Assembly: GCA_965140355.1 (NCBI GenBank)
Contig: OZ223194.1
Location: 1,240,001-1,304,000 of the forward strand
Direction: 5' to 3'
DNA length: 64,000 bases
Source: Acetobacterium sp965140355
Lineage (GTDB): Bacteria > Bacillota > Clostridia > Eubacteriales > Eubacteriaceae
Part shown: positions 52,409 to 60,378 of the stretch, one piece after another
Layout: the number at the start of each line of letters is the position of its first letter
How positions within the stretch are numbered: position 1 is the first letter of the stretch
Notes under the pieces: generated by a model
The model's database searches: none
What the model was told of the DNA's origin: nothing
What the model saw: only the letters and a program-made list of their open reading frames with translations
Position numbers and translations under genes: made by a program

Positions 52409-54304
52409 CTACTTTAGTGAGATCGCTTCAAGGACATCTTTGGGATGGCGGTTTATCAATTGATGATCATTTTTATAAAGAATCAGTTCTTCCAATAAAC
52501 GATGGAAGGTAATTTCTTTAAGCGGTTTTCCAAACAAATAACCTTGAATACAGTCACAATGTTGTTCTTTGAGATAGTCAAACTGCGTATTGGTTTCAAC
52601 CCCTTTGGCAAGAACGGACATATTCATCGAGTGGCCAAGCGAAACCATCGAAGCCACGGGATGATTACTGACCTCGGAATTATCAATATCATCGATAAAA
52701 ACCTTATTGATTTTAATGGTATCGATCGGGAGTTTCTGTAGTTTGTTCAAATAGCTGATACTATTACCAAAATCATCAAGAGCGATTTGGATATCGAGTT
52801 CTTTGAGTTTTTTTAGAATATCGGTTAGTTGAGCCATTGGGGTTTTAAAGATCGACTCTGAGATTTCAAATTCAAGATTTTTTCCCGAAACCCCGGTGTT
52901 ATTCAGGATGTTTTTTACCATCGGAAAAAAGGTTGGGTCCATGAGTTCGATCGATGAGATGTTAACCGACATGATGATATTATGAGGATAGAGATTTTGT
53001 ATTTTTTTATATTTTTCACAAGCTTCGGTTAAAATCCATTGGCCAAAAAGGATCATTAAGCCTTTTTTTTCGGCAATTGGAATAAATTGGGCCGGATTGA
53101 CGTTTCCTAATATCGGCGAATACCAGCGGGTTAATACTTCAAATCCCCGCAATTTTTTTGAGGATGCGAAATATTGTGGTTGAAATACCAGATAAAACTC
53201 TTCATTTTCGAGTGCTAAATTAAAATGAGCGTCAAAATCCGTTTTCTCAGGAAGATCCGTAAGGGTATGGTTATTATAAAATTCAAACCCAATCTCTTTA
53301 TGGTCTTTAGCCAGATACATCGCTTTATCGGCACAATTTAAAAGTTCAGCGGAAGTACTGCCATCTTGCGGGTATAATGAAATACCAAAACTTGCGCAGA
53401 CTGAAAGCGGTTGATTTTCGATCAGCAGATCTTTGCTTAAAAGCTGACGTAATTCATTAATATAAGAAGCAATATTTTCGTTAGAAAGCGGACGTTTGAT
53501 AATTAAGGCGAATTCATCGCCGCCCAGTCGACCCAACATATCTTTAGGATGAATAGCAGCTTGCAGTTTTTGGGCAATGGCTTGGAGCAAAAGATCGCCA
53601 ATGCGATGACCTTGGGTATCATTAACCTGCTTAAAATTATCCAGATCAATAAAAGCAACGGCAAAATGAACATCCGGTTCTTCGGTCGATGTGATTAATT
53701 GATCTAAACGGTTAATCAGCATTTTACGGTTGGGTAATTCGGTGAGCATATCGATATAAGCCAGATAGCTAAGTTGTTCTTCGTTTTCTTTAATAATTTG
53801 ATTATAGGCAATAAGGAGTTTGTTTTGTTCTTCCATCTCGATTTGAGTCGCTAGTAATTTCTGGTTGAGGTCGGCCAGATCTTCATTTTTGGCGATTATT
53901 TCAGCAAGTTTTTTGTTGTAGTTAATAAGAAATAAATGAATAATCAAAATGATGATAATGGTGCTCAGGGGAACCAGAATATTCACCGTAGGGGAAGTAT
54001 TACTCTGGATAAAGTGTGAAAAAAAAGGACTTAAGAAAAGGAATACATTTAAAAAAATAGCGACCAGATAACCGCTTTTATTGCCACCGCGGATGGTGAT
54101 AAAAAGTGAAAGTAAAATTTGGATATGCGAAAATAAGTGAACGATATTTTCGGGAAAATAAAAATACAGTTGTGCTAAATAAATTCCCCCAAAAATAAGA
54201 CTGCAAAATAAAGTGACAAAAAAGGGAATATCAGCACGTTGGATGAAATGTTTTATGTTATTATAATCGTAACTTGAAATTTCCTTGTTATGCTTACTCT
54301 GCAT
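52409..54304 (-). CDS. GGDEF-EAL membrane protein
   Basis: A 631-residue cyclic di-GMP protein. The N-terminal 140 residues hold about four or five membrane helices, then a coiled coil (145-185). The GGDEF domain has an intact LGGDEFALI. The EAL domain begins GFEVLTRW (ExLxR kept). Its loop 6 reads DDFGNSISY in place of DDFGTGYSS, and the usual AEGVE reads AKGVE, so phosphodiesterase activity is doubtful. It may act as a cyclase with the EAL part as a binding module. Confidence 0.88.
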   Translation of the reverse strand: MQSKHNKEISSYDYNNIKHFIQRADIPFFVTLFCSLIFGGIYLAQLYFYFPENIVHLFSHIQILLSLFITIRGGNKSGYLVAIFLNVFLFLSPFFSHFIQSNTSPTVNILVPLSTIIIILIIHLFLINYNKKLAEIIAKNEDLADLNQKLLATQIEMEEQNKLLIAYNQIIKENEEQLSYLAYIDMLTELPNRKMLINRLDQLITSTEEPDVHFAVAFIDLDNFKQVNDTQGHRIGDLLLQAIAQKLQAAIHPKDMLGRLGGDEFALIIKRPLSNENIASYINELRQLLSKDLLIENQPLSVCASFGISLYPQDGSTSAELLNCADKAMYLAKDHKEIGFEFYNNHTLTDLPEKTDFDAHFNLALENEEFYLVFQPQYFASSKKLRGFEVLTRWYSPILGNVNPAQFIPIAEKKGLMILFGQWILTEACEKYKKIQNLYPHNIIMSVNISSIELMDPTFFPMVKNILNNTGVSGKNLEFEISESIFKTPMAQLTDILKKLKELDIQIALDDFGNSISYLNKLQKLPIDTIKINKVFIDDIDNSEVSNHPVASMVSLGHSMNMSVLAKGVETNTQFDYLKEQHCDCIQGYLFGKPLKEITFHRLLEELILYKNDHQLINRHPKDVLEAISLK

Positions 54305-54611
54305 GAGTATACCTCTTCTTAATAGATTTGAAGTGATAAAATTAAAAGGGAAGAAATTTATGTAAAAAGGATTGTCATTTTTGGGTAATTCTTGTTATGA
54401 TAAGTTTGGATACAACCAAACTTAATTATAACAGTCCAGTCGCTTTGAAGCAATAAAAGGATGAATTATTTTGGCGTATTATGAGATTTTTTGAGATCAA
54501 TTGGTGATGTTGGTATTTATCATAGAGCAGAATCGATTGAAACAGTAATTGGATGATGCGCAGTTCGTTTGCAATTGCTTAAGAGATACTAAATAAAAGG
54601 AGGATATCAGG
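54305..54611. other. intergenic region between GGDEF-EAL and peroxiredoxin genes
   Basis: No gene is seen. It holds a dyad AAGTTTGG (54402-54409) / CCAAACTT (54416-54423). A possible promoter for the peroxiredoxin is TTGAGA (54491-54496), 17 bases, TATTTA (54514-54519). Confidence 0.4.
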
Positions 54612-55070
54612 ATGAACGAGATGATTCAATTAGGGGCCTTGGCCCCAGATTTCAAGTTAATGGATCAAGATGGAGAAATCGTTACATTGAAGGAATTTAA
54701 AGGTAAAAAGGTATTATTATCATGGCATCCATTGGCATGGACGTCAGTATGTACAGACCAGATGCGGGCACTGGATCGTAACTTTGGCCGATTTGAGGAG
54801 CGAAATACGATCCCATTAGGTTTTAGTGTCGATCCTCAGCCAGGCAAATCAGTATGGGCGAAAGCATTGGCGTTAAAACAGTTAAAAATACTTTCTGACT
54901 TCAATCCACTGGGTGAAGTGGCCAAAGCTTATGGCATTTTTAGTCAAGAATATGGCGCTTCGAAAAGAGCAAATATTCTGATTAATGAAACCGGGATCGT
55001 GATTTGGACAAAAAAATATGAAATCCATACCCTGCCGGATGTGGAAGAAGTATTGGGTAAACTTAAATAA
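54612..55070 (+). CDS. peroxiredoxin (AhpC/TSA family)
   Basis: A 152-residue thiol peroxidase. The active site is HPLAWTSVCTDQM, the P-x3-(T/S)-x2-C motif in a slightly changed form (PLAWTSVC), with the peroxidatic Cys near residue 46. No second cysteine follows in the C-terminal half, so it is a 1-Cys enzyme that needs an external thiol reductant. It probably removes peroxides in this anaerobe. AAAGGAGGAT precedes ATG. Confidence 0.88.
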   Translation: MNEMIQLGALAPDFKLMDQDGEIVTLKEFKGKKVLLSWHPLAWTSVCTDQMRALDRNFGRFEERNTIPLGFSVDPQPGKSVWAKALALKQLKILSDFNPLGEVAKAYGIFSQEYGASKRANILINETGIVIWTKKYEIHTLPDVEEVLGKLK

Positions 55071-55108
55071 CTAATCGCAAGTGAGTGGACAACTGAAGAA
55101 AAATCGTT

Positions 55109-55155
55109 GGGGTTATCATAATATTCCGGTAGTGATATTTTTGATAGCCCCATTT
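55109..55155 (+). terminator. hairpin after the peroxiredoxin gene
   Basis: GGGGTTATCA (55109-55118) pairs with TGATAGCCCC (55142-55151) with one G-T pair; a short ATTTG-TTTT tract follows. Confidence 0.55.
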
Positions 55156-55240
55156 GTTTTGAGGGTTATTTGGGATCAGTCGAACTAATGGGTGTCTAGT
55201 AATCGTTTATTATGATAGCCGAACGAAAGGAAAAGATAAA

Positions 55241-56188
55241 ATGATCAAACAGGCATTTTTTCAAGGGCAAAATAAAAAAGGACGCTATTTTGAAGGCTGG
55301 TATTTTAAATGTATCAGTGCAGATCGAAAACATGCGATTGCCATTATTCCGGGAATGGCCATTGATCCACAAGGAAAAAAACAGGCATTTATTCAGGTAA
55401 TCAATGCCGTCAATGGGAAAACCTGGTATCATCATTTTCCTTATTTGGAATTCAATGCTAAGTTGGATCAGTTTTATGTGGAAATTGAGAATAATAGCTT
55501 TAATGCTGGCGGTTTGTCTGTAAACATTGATACTGCGGAAGGGGCAATAAAAGGACAGTTAACTTTTGATCATTGCCAACCTTTTCCAACCGGCCGAAAG
55601 AATCCGGGAATAATGGGGCCTTTCGGGATCTTGCCGTTGATGGAATGCTATCACGCGATTATTCATCTGTATCATGAAATAAAGGGCGATATTGTATTGG
55701 ATGGTGAGATCCTGGATTTTAATGGCGGCGTTGGTTATATTGAAAAAGATTATGGCCGATCGTTTCCCAAAACCTATCTTTGGTTGCAGGCCAGCCATTT
55801 TGAAAACCGAAACGCCGCCTTTGTTTTTTCACGAGCGAATATTCCTTTTTTAGGGAGGGAATTTCTGGGATTTTTTGCATATTTCACTGATTTTCAAGGG
55901 GTAACAGTGCGTTTTGCGACCTATAACCACTCTCGTTTGGTAACGTGGGAAGTGGATAAGGAAAAAGGAATCTGTAACGGAGAATTGAAAGGTCCGGCCG
56001 GGAAACTGGCTTTTAGAGCTCAGATGAACGGTGGAGGAAAACTCCGGGCGCCGGTGGATGGCTTGATGAATCGGGAGATCATCGAGAGCATCACGGCGGA
56101 AGTGTGGTTGCGGTTAACAAATCCTCAAGGGGAAGTGCTGTTTGAAAGTTTAAGCCATGAAGCCGGGATGGAAATATGTTTGGATTAG
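55241..56188 (+). CDS. tocopherol cyclase family protein
   Basis: A 315-residue soluble beta-rich protein of PF14249. The start KKGRYFEGWYFKCI is the family hallmark (F-E-G-W-Y-F/K), followed by YIEKDYGRSFPKTYLWLQASHF. In plants and cyanobacteria the family closes the tocopherol ring. An anaerobic Firmicute makes no tocopherol, so the bacterial members must have another substrate, perhaps a lipid or quinol-like compound; this is inference. GAAAGGA precedes ATG. No related pathway gene is nearby. Confidence 0.82.
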   Translation: MIKQAFFQGQNKKGRYFEGWYFKCISADRKHAIAIIPGMAIDPQGKKQAFIQVINAVNGKTWYHHFPYLEFNAKLDQFYVEIENNSFNAGGLSVNIDTAEGAIKGQLTFDHCQPFPTGRKNPGIMGPFGILPLMECYHAIIHLYHEIKGDIVLDGEILDFNGGVGYIEKDYGRSFPKTYLWLQASHFENRNAAFVFSRANIPFLGREFLGFFAYFTDFQGVTVRFATYNHSRLVTWEVDKEKGICNGELKGPAGKLAFRAQMNGGGKLRAPVDGLMNREIIESITAEVWLRLTNPQGEVLFESLSHEAGMEICLD

Positions 56189-56723
56189 AGGCTGTGGCGA
56201 ATAAAGAATTTTAACCAAGGAAACAAAGGGAATAAAAATAATTAGCGGTAGTCGCTAAAATAGTTGGGAGCGACGTCTTTTAAAGAAGTGTTTGGATTTG
56301 TTGCTTAAGAGAAGATGGAACTGTGGAAAAATCTTCCAGTTATCCACAAAGTATGTGGATAACCGGGAAAACTGTGGATTAAATCTAAACATTAAACCGA
56401 TTGAAAGCCTGGATAACTGGATAGAATGGGACTTTTAAATGGTCCGAAAAAATTTTTTCAAGCAGTTATTATGGCTTTAAACCGGGATTTAACTCCTTAG
56501 TTTAGAAGGATAGCGTGCCAGTATTTAAGCGGGTTATAAAATCGTACGAATACTTATCTACAATTGTTAACAAAATCAACATAATTGTGGATAAGTATTG
56601 GTCTTGAATCGGAAAGATTAAGATCGGGAAATCATTATTTAAAAGAAAACCAGGCAATTAAGACGATATTGTGAATGGTGTTAACAATTTTACAATAGCC
56701 CCAGTTAAAGCAAGGAGAAGATC
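56189..56723. other. intergenic region with a DnaA box cluster
   Basis: This 535-base gap has no gene. It holds three perfect TTATCCACA boxes: 56340-56348 (+), 56354-56362 (-) and 56586-56594 (-). Variants are TTTTCCACA (56322-56330, -), TAATCCACA (56373-56381, -) and TTATCTACA (56554-56562, +). An AT-rich stretch lies around 56520-56600. Candidate DnaA-titration or regulatory site, or a replication origin. Confidence 0.75.
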
Positions 56724-57641
56724 ATGCATAAATTTGAAAACTGTTTGGTGGTGGGGATATCATCCCGGGCACTTTTTGATCTGGAAGCGGAAAACCGCAT
56801 CTTTGATCAAGAGGGGGTAGAGGCTTATACAAAATATCAGATCGACCATGAAAGTGATCGGTTAAAACCGGGGACCGGTTTTGCCTTAATTAAAGCCTTG
56901 TTGGAACTTAACGAAATTGGCTCAGCCGAACGTAAAACTGAGATCATTGTGATGTCCAGAAATAATGCCGATAGTAGTTTGCGAATTTTTAATTCGATCA
57001 AGCATTATAATTTGGATATTACCCGAGCCGCTCTGGTCAGCGGCGCGCAGTTGGCACCTTATTTGGCGGCTTTTAATACCGACCTTTTTCTGTCTGCTAA
57101 CGAAGAAGATGTTCAAGAAGCGATCAACGCCGGTGTGGCTGCCGGTATTATCTACACCGAACATTTAGCGGTTAAAGAAATAAAGGCAATTGATCAGATT
57201 CGCATAGCTTTTGATGGCGATGCAGTGCTTTTTTCAGATGAGTCAGAACAAATTTATAAAAGCCAGGGGATTGAAGCTTTTCAGGCCAATGAAATCAAAA
57301 ATGCCTGTAACCCCCTTCACGAGGGGCCATTTGCCAAGTTTCTTAAAACTATTTCTAAAATTCAGAAAGAATTTGATAAAAATCAGGCACCCATCCGAAC
57401 GGCGTTAGTAACCGCTCGTAACGCCCCGGCTCATGAGCGGGTGATTAGAACCCTGAGAGCCTGGGATGTTCGAATTGATGAAGCTTTTTTTCTGGGCGGG
57501 ATGAGTAAACAGGAGGTGCTGAAAGCTTTTGGAGCCCATATTTATTTTGATGATCAGGCGATTCATACCGATGCCACAGCGGAATTTGTGCCCTCGGCGC
57601 GGGTGCCCTACAAAAATAATGAACAAGATAAGAAGGAATAA
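56724..57641 (+). CDS. cytosolic 5'-nucleotidase (NT5C1-like)
   Basis: A 305-residue protein of the 5'-nucleotidase family PF06189. It begins with LVVGISSRALFDLEAEN, where the usual HAD nucleophile region is of the NT5C1 form, and has later blocks IRIAFDGDAVLFSDESE and ALVTARNAPAHERVIRTLRAW. These enzymes dephosphorylate (deoxy)nucleoside monophosphates. The gene lies directly downstream of a DnaA box cluster, which hints at control of nucleotide pools by the replication state (inference). AAGGAGA precedes ATG. Confidence 0.85.
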   Translation: MHKFENCLVVGISSRALFDLEAENRIFDQEGVEAYTKYQIDHESDRLKPGTGFALIKALLELNEIGSAERKTEIIVMSRNNADSSLRIFNSIKHYNLDITRAALVSGAQLAPYLAAFNTDLFLSANEEDVQEAINAGVAAGIIYTEHLAVKEIKAIDQIRIAFDGDAVLFSDESEQIYKSQGIEAFQANEIKNACNPLHEGPFAKFLKTISKIQKEFDKNQAPIRTALVTARNAPAHERVIRTLRAWDVRIDEAFFLGGMSKQEVLKAFGAHIYFDDQAIHTDATAEFVPSARVPYKNNEQDKKE

Positions 57642-57868
57642 AAAAGTAATAGCAAATAGAACGGTTAGGCGAAACAGCTTAGGGTTCGGCCGCGGTTTGA
57701 CTATTTTGGAATAATTAAGTGAACAGTTCAATTAAAAAATTAAGCTGGCGTCCGCTCGGGAAAAATATGAGTTTTGAAAAATTAAATCCGATTAAAACGA
57801 ATAACTTGATATTTTTAGGGTAATAATCTTCTAATATAAATTTTCAAACATAAAAAGGAGAGACAGCG

Positions 57869-58306
57869 ATGGAATTAATTGATAAAATTGGGGTTATATA
57901 TTGGAGTTATAAGGAAAGCACGGAGATTATGGCAGAAAAAATATCAAATGGGATTGACAAAGCTGGGAGTAAAGCGGTTTTAGTCAATGTCGCTGACTTT
58001 GATATTAATACGATTGATAGTTATAAAAAAATTGCCTTGGGTTGTCCGGCGATGGAAGGTGAAGCGCTGGAAAAAAGTCAATTTGAACCATTTTTTTTGG
58101 CAATTTCAGAGCACCTTGAAGGAAAAAAAGTCGCTCTTTTTGGATCGCACGGCTGGGGTGCTGGAGCATGGATGGAAGATTGGGAAAAGCGTGTTAGCGA
58201 TTTGGGGGCAGTGTTATTTGATAAAGGCTTAACGATTTTAGGTGAACCCGATAAAAACGGTCGCCATGAATGTGTCGAATTTGGAAAAGCCTTTGCAAAA
58301 TTTTAG
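57869..58306 (+). CDS. flavodoxin with an atypical phosphate loop
   Basis: A 145-residue flavodoxin-fold electron carrier. The first strand and loop read GVIYWSYKESTEIMAE; clostridial flavodoxins usually have W-S-G-T-G-N-T-E here, so both glycines are lost. The downstream blocks LGCPAMEGEALE (60s loop) and ALFGSHGWGAGAWMEDWEKR (90s loop with aromatic residue) are normal. FMN binding is likely but may be altered. AAAAGGAGAG precedes ATG, and a strong terminator follows. Confidence 0.85.
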   Translation: MELIDKIGVIYWSYKESTEIMAEKISNGIDKAGSKAVLVNVADFDINTIDSYKKIALGCPAMEGEALEKSQFEPFFLAISEHLEGKKVALFGSHGWGAGAWMEDWEKRVSDLGAVLFDKGLTILGEPDKNGRHECVEFGKAFAKF

Positions 58307-58386
58307 ATTAATTAAAGAAAATGAAGGATAAAATACAAATAGTTCGGTTGCAATTGATTTTTAAGTTTATTTTAATCGTGTAAAAA

Positions 58387-58420
58387 CCCCTGAAAGTAAG
58401 AATCTTTCAGGGGCTTTTTA
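58387..58420. terminator. terminator between flavodoxin and amt
   Basis: Perfect arms CCCCTGAAAG (58387-58396) and CTTTCAGGGG (58404-58413), followed by CTTTTTA on the plus strand and GTTTTTA on the minus strand; it serves both converging genes. Confidence 0.9.
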
Positions 58421-58549
58421 TTGTCACAACAAATATTTAAAGTTTTTAGAACAGATTAATCAGTGGATCGTTTGAACTTAGGGGGAAAGACAAGCGCTGC
58501 AGCAATGATTAAGGATGTTTTAAAAGACAAAACAGTTATCGGTATTAAT

Positions 58550-59818
58550 TTAGTTCATTCGGCTGACAAAATCAGAGTAAGCTTCGATACCATGTTCGTG
58601 GACATCAAGACCTTCAATTTCAACAACTTTGTCAACTCGAAGACCGAAGGCTTTTTTAAGAACAAAGAATAAAACAAACGAGGTACCAACGGTCCAAGCG
58701 GCAACGGATACAACACCAATCGTTTGGACGCCTAGAAGGGCAAAACCACCACCATAAAATGCACCAAGGACAGCATCTTCAGTGCCGGGTAAATAATTAG
58801 CCAGCAAACCAACCAGTAAGGTACCAACAACACCGTTCATACAGTGAACACCAATGGCGCCAACCGGATCATCAATTTTTAAATTTTGATCGATAAAGGG
58901 AATACCGAAAGCAATCACAACACCCGCGATAACACCAATTAAAATGGCACCCCATAAGGTAACAACCAGACATCCGGCAGTGATCGCAACCAAGCCACCA
59001 AGGACACCATTTAAAGTCATTGAAATATCAGGTTTTTTGTATTTAGCCCAAGTCAATAACATAACTGTTAATCCACCAGCAGCAGCGGCTAAGTTAGTTG
59101 TCATAGCGATATGACCAACATCTAAGGTTACGGCCAAGGTACTACCACAGTTGAATCCGAACCAGGCAAACCAGAGAATAAATACCCCTAAAGCACCAAG
59201 GGTTAAACTATGGCCAGGAATCGCATTGGCTTTGCCATTTTTATTATATTTTCCGATTCGGGGACCAACCATGATGGCACCAACCAGAGCGGTCCAACCA
59301 CCAACAGAGTGAACAACAGTAGAACCGGCAAAATCAACGAATCCCATGGTACCAAGGAAGCCGCCACCCCAAGCCCAGTGACCAACAACGGGGTAAATAA
59401 TCAGGCTGACAAAGGCAGAGATGAGACAGTAAACTGAAAATTTAGTTCGGCCAGCAACTGCTCCGGAAACAATGGTTGAGGCAGTTCCGGCAAAAACGGT
59501 TTGGAAAAAGATAAAGAGTTCCGGAGTAACCGAATCAAAGGCTGAAATACCGGTAAGATTTTGAGGGTTAAAAAATCCCCCCATTCCAATAAATCCGCCA
59601 ACATCAGGGCCAAACATAAAAGCAAAACCAAAACAGAAAAACAGCAGTGAAGCAATCATAAAATCGACAAAGTTTTTCATGATGATGTTTCCGGCATTTT
59701 TTGCTCGCGTAAAGCCGGTTTCAACCATTGAAAATCCTGCTTGCATAAAGAAGACGAGGACTGATGCTACAAATACCCAAATAATATCAACATATTGTTG
59801 TAATACTAATAATTCCAT
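58550..59818 (-). CDS. amt: ammonium transporter
   Basis: A 422-residue channel of the Amt/Mep/Rh family with about 11 membrane helices. FFMQAGFSMVETGFTR lies in helix 1, FAWFGFNCGSTLA and ...GAIGVHCMNGVVGTLLVGLL carry the twin-histidine pore region. ATG 59818 with GAGAGG upstream is preferred to a longer reading starting at 59884, which has no ribosome site and overlaps the upstream terminator. It follows the PII gene, the usual glnK-amtB pairing, in which PII plugs the channel when nitrogen is ample. Confidence 0.94.
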   Translation of the reverse strand: MELLVLQQYVDIIWVFVASVLVFFMQAGFSMVETGFTRAKNAGNIIMKNFVDFMIASLLFFCFGFAFMFGPDVGGFIGMGGFFNPQNLTGISAFDSVTPELFIFFQTVFAGTASTIVSGAVAGRTKFSVYCLISAFVSLIIYPVVGHWAWGGGFLGTMGFVDFAGSTVVHSVGGWTALVGAIMVGPRIGKYNKNGKANAIPGHSLTLGALGVFILWFAWFGFNCGSTLAVTLDVGHIAMTTNLAAAAGGLTVMLLTWAKYKKPDISMTLNGVLGGLVAITAGCLVVTLWGAILIGVIAGVVIAFGIPFIDQNLKIDDPVGAIGVHCMNGVVGTLLVGLLANYLPGTEDAVLGAFYGGGFALLGVQTIGVVSVAAWTVGTSFVLFFVLKKAFGLRVDKVVEIEGLDVHEHGIEAYSDFVSRMN

Positions 59819-59882
59819 AATAATAACCTCTCTTATTAAAAATAAATCACATAAATAGAAGTAAAATAATCTCTGAGAGAAC

Positions 59883-59927
59883 AAAAAAGGAGATAGCTTT
59901 AATATATCATTAAAACCTATCTCCTTT
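59883..59927 (-). terminator. terminator between PII and amt
   Basis: On the minus strand AAAGGAGATAG pairs with CTATCTCCTTT, with inner pairing TTTAAT/ATTAAA, followed by a T-run (59888-59883). Partial read-through would set amt levels below those of PII. Confidence 0.75.
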
Positions 59928-59956
59928 GATAGTCTAAATTATTTACTTTATTCATA

Positions 59957-60298
59957 TTATATTGCATCAACTCCATGATCACCGGTACGAATACGGATAA
60001 CATCGGCGACATCGTATACGAAAATTTTACCACCACCGATTTCGTCATCAATGGATAATCGATCTTTTATAATTTTAATGATAATTCCCGCTGTTTCGGC
60101 GTCGGTGACAGTTTCAACCTTGATTTTAGGAAGAAAATTAACAGTATAAGCAGTACCTCGATAGGATTTTTGATAACCTTTTTGGTTTCCGTATCCCATA
60201 ATATTAGTAATCATCATACCCTGAACATCACAGGTATTGAGGATTTCTTTGAGATCTTCCAATCTTTCGGGTTTTATGACTATTTCAAGCTTTTTCAT
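59957..60298 (-). CDS. PII nitrogen regulatory protein
   Basis: A 113-residue PII protein that senses ATP/ADP and 2-oxoglutarate. The T-loop region reads GYGNQKGYQKSYRGTAYTVNF and keeps Tyr in the position uridylylated in proteobacterial GlnB/GlnK. The B-loop region is IGGGKIFVYDVADVIRIRTG. It lies between glnN and amt on the same strand, so likely partners are Amt and GlnN. AGGAGG lies before ATG. Which PII subfamily (GlnB or GlnK) is best judged from the amt linkage, favouring GlnK. Confidence 0.93.
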   Translation of the reverse strand: MKKLEIVIKPERLEDLKEILNTCDVQGMMITNIMGYGNQKGYQKSYRGTAYTVNFLPKIKVETVTDAETAGIIIKIIKDRLSIDDEIGGGKIFVYDVADVIRIRTGDHGVDAI

Positions 60299-60340
60299 AT
60301 GAACCTCCTTATAGTTTTACATGAAATATGATGAAGTAGG

Positions 60341-60362
60341 GGGTGGGGTTATAACCCCACCC
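60341..60362 (-). terminator. GC-rich palindrome after glnN
   Basis: GGGTGGGGTTA (60341-60351) and TAACCCCACCC (60352-60362) are perfect arms with no spacer. No T-run follows on the minus strand, so it may stabilise the glnN mRNA end or pause transcription before PII. Confidence 0.5.
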
Positions 60363-60378
60363 TGAATTTAAACAAGCT

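Noticed and set aside
56322..56594. Calling the DnaA box cluster the chromosomal origin oriC
   Set aside because: No dnaA, dnaN, recF, gyrB or rpmH nearby, and a nucleotidase gene follows; titration or regulation fits as well.
58463..58672. Open frame of 69 codons on the plus strand at the end of amt
   Set aside because: Its second half is antisense to the amt 3' end and no ribosome site or promoter precedes it. The first 30 codons look protein-like but match nothing I recognise.
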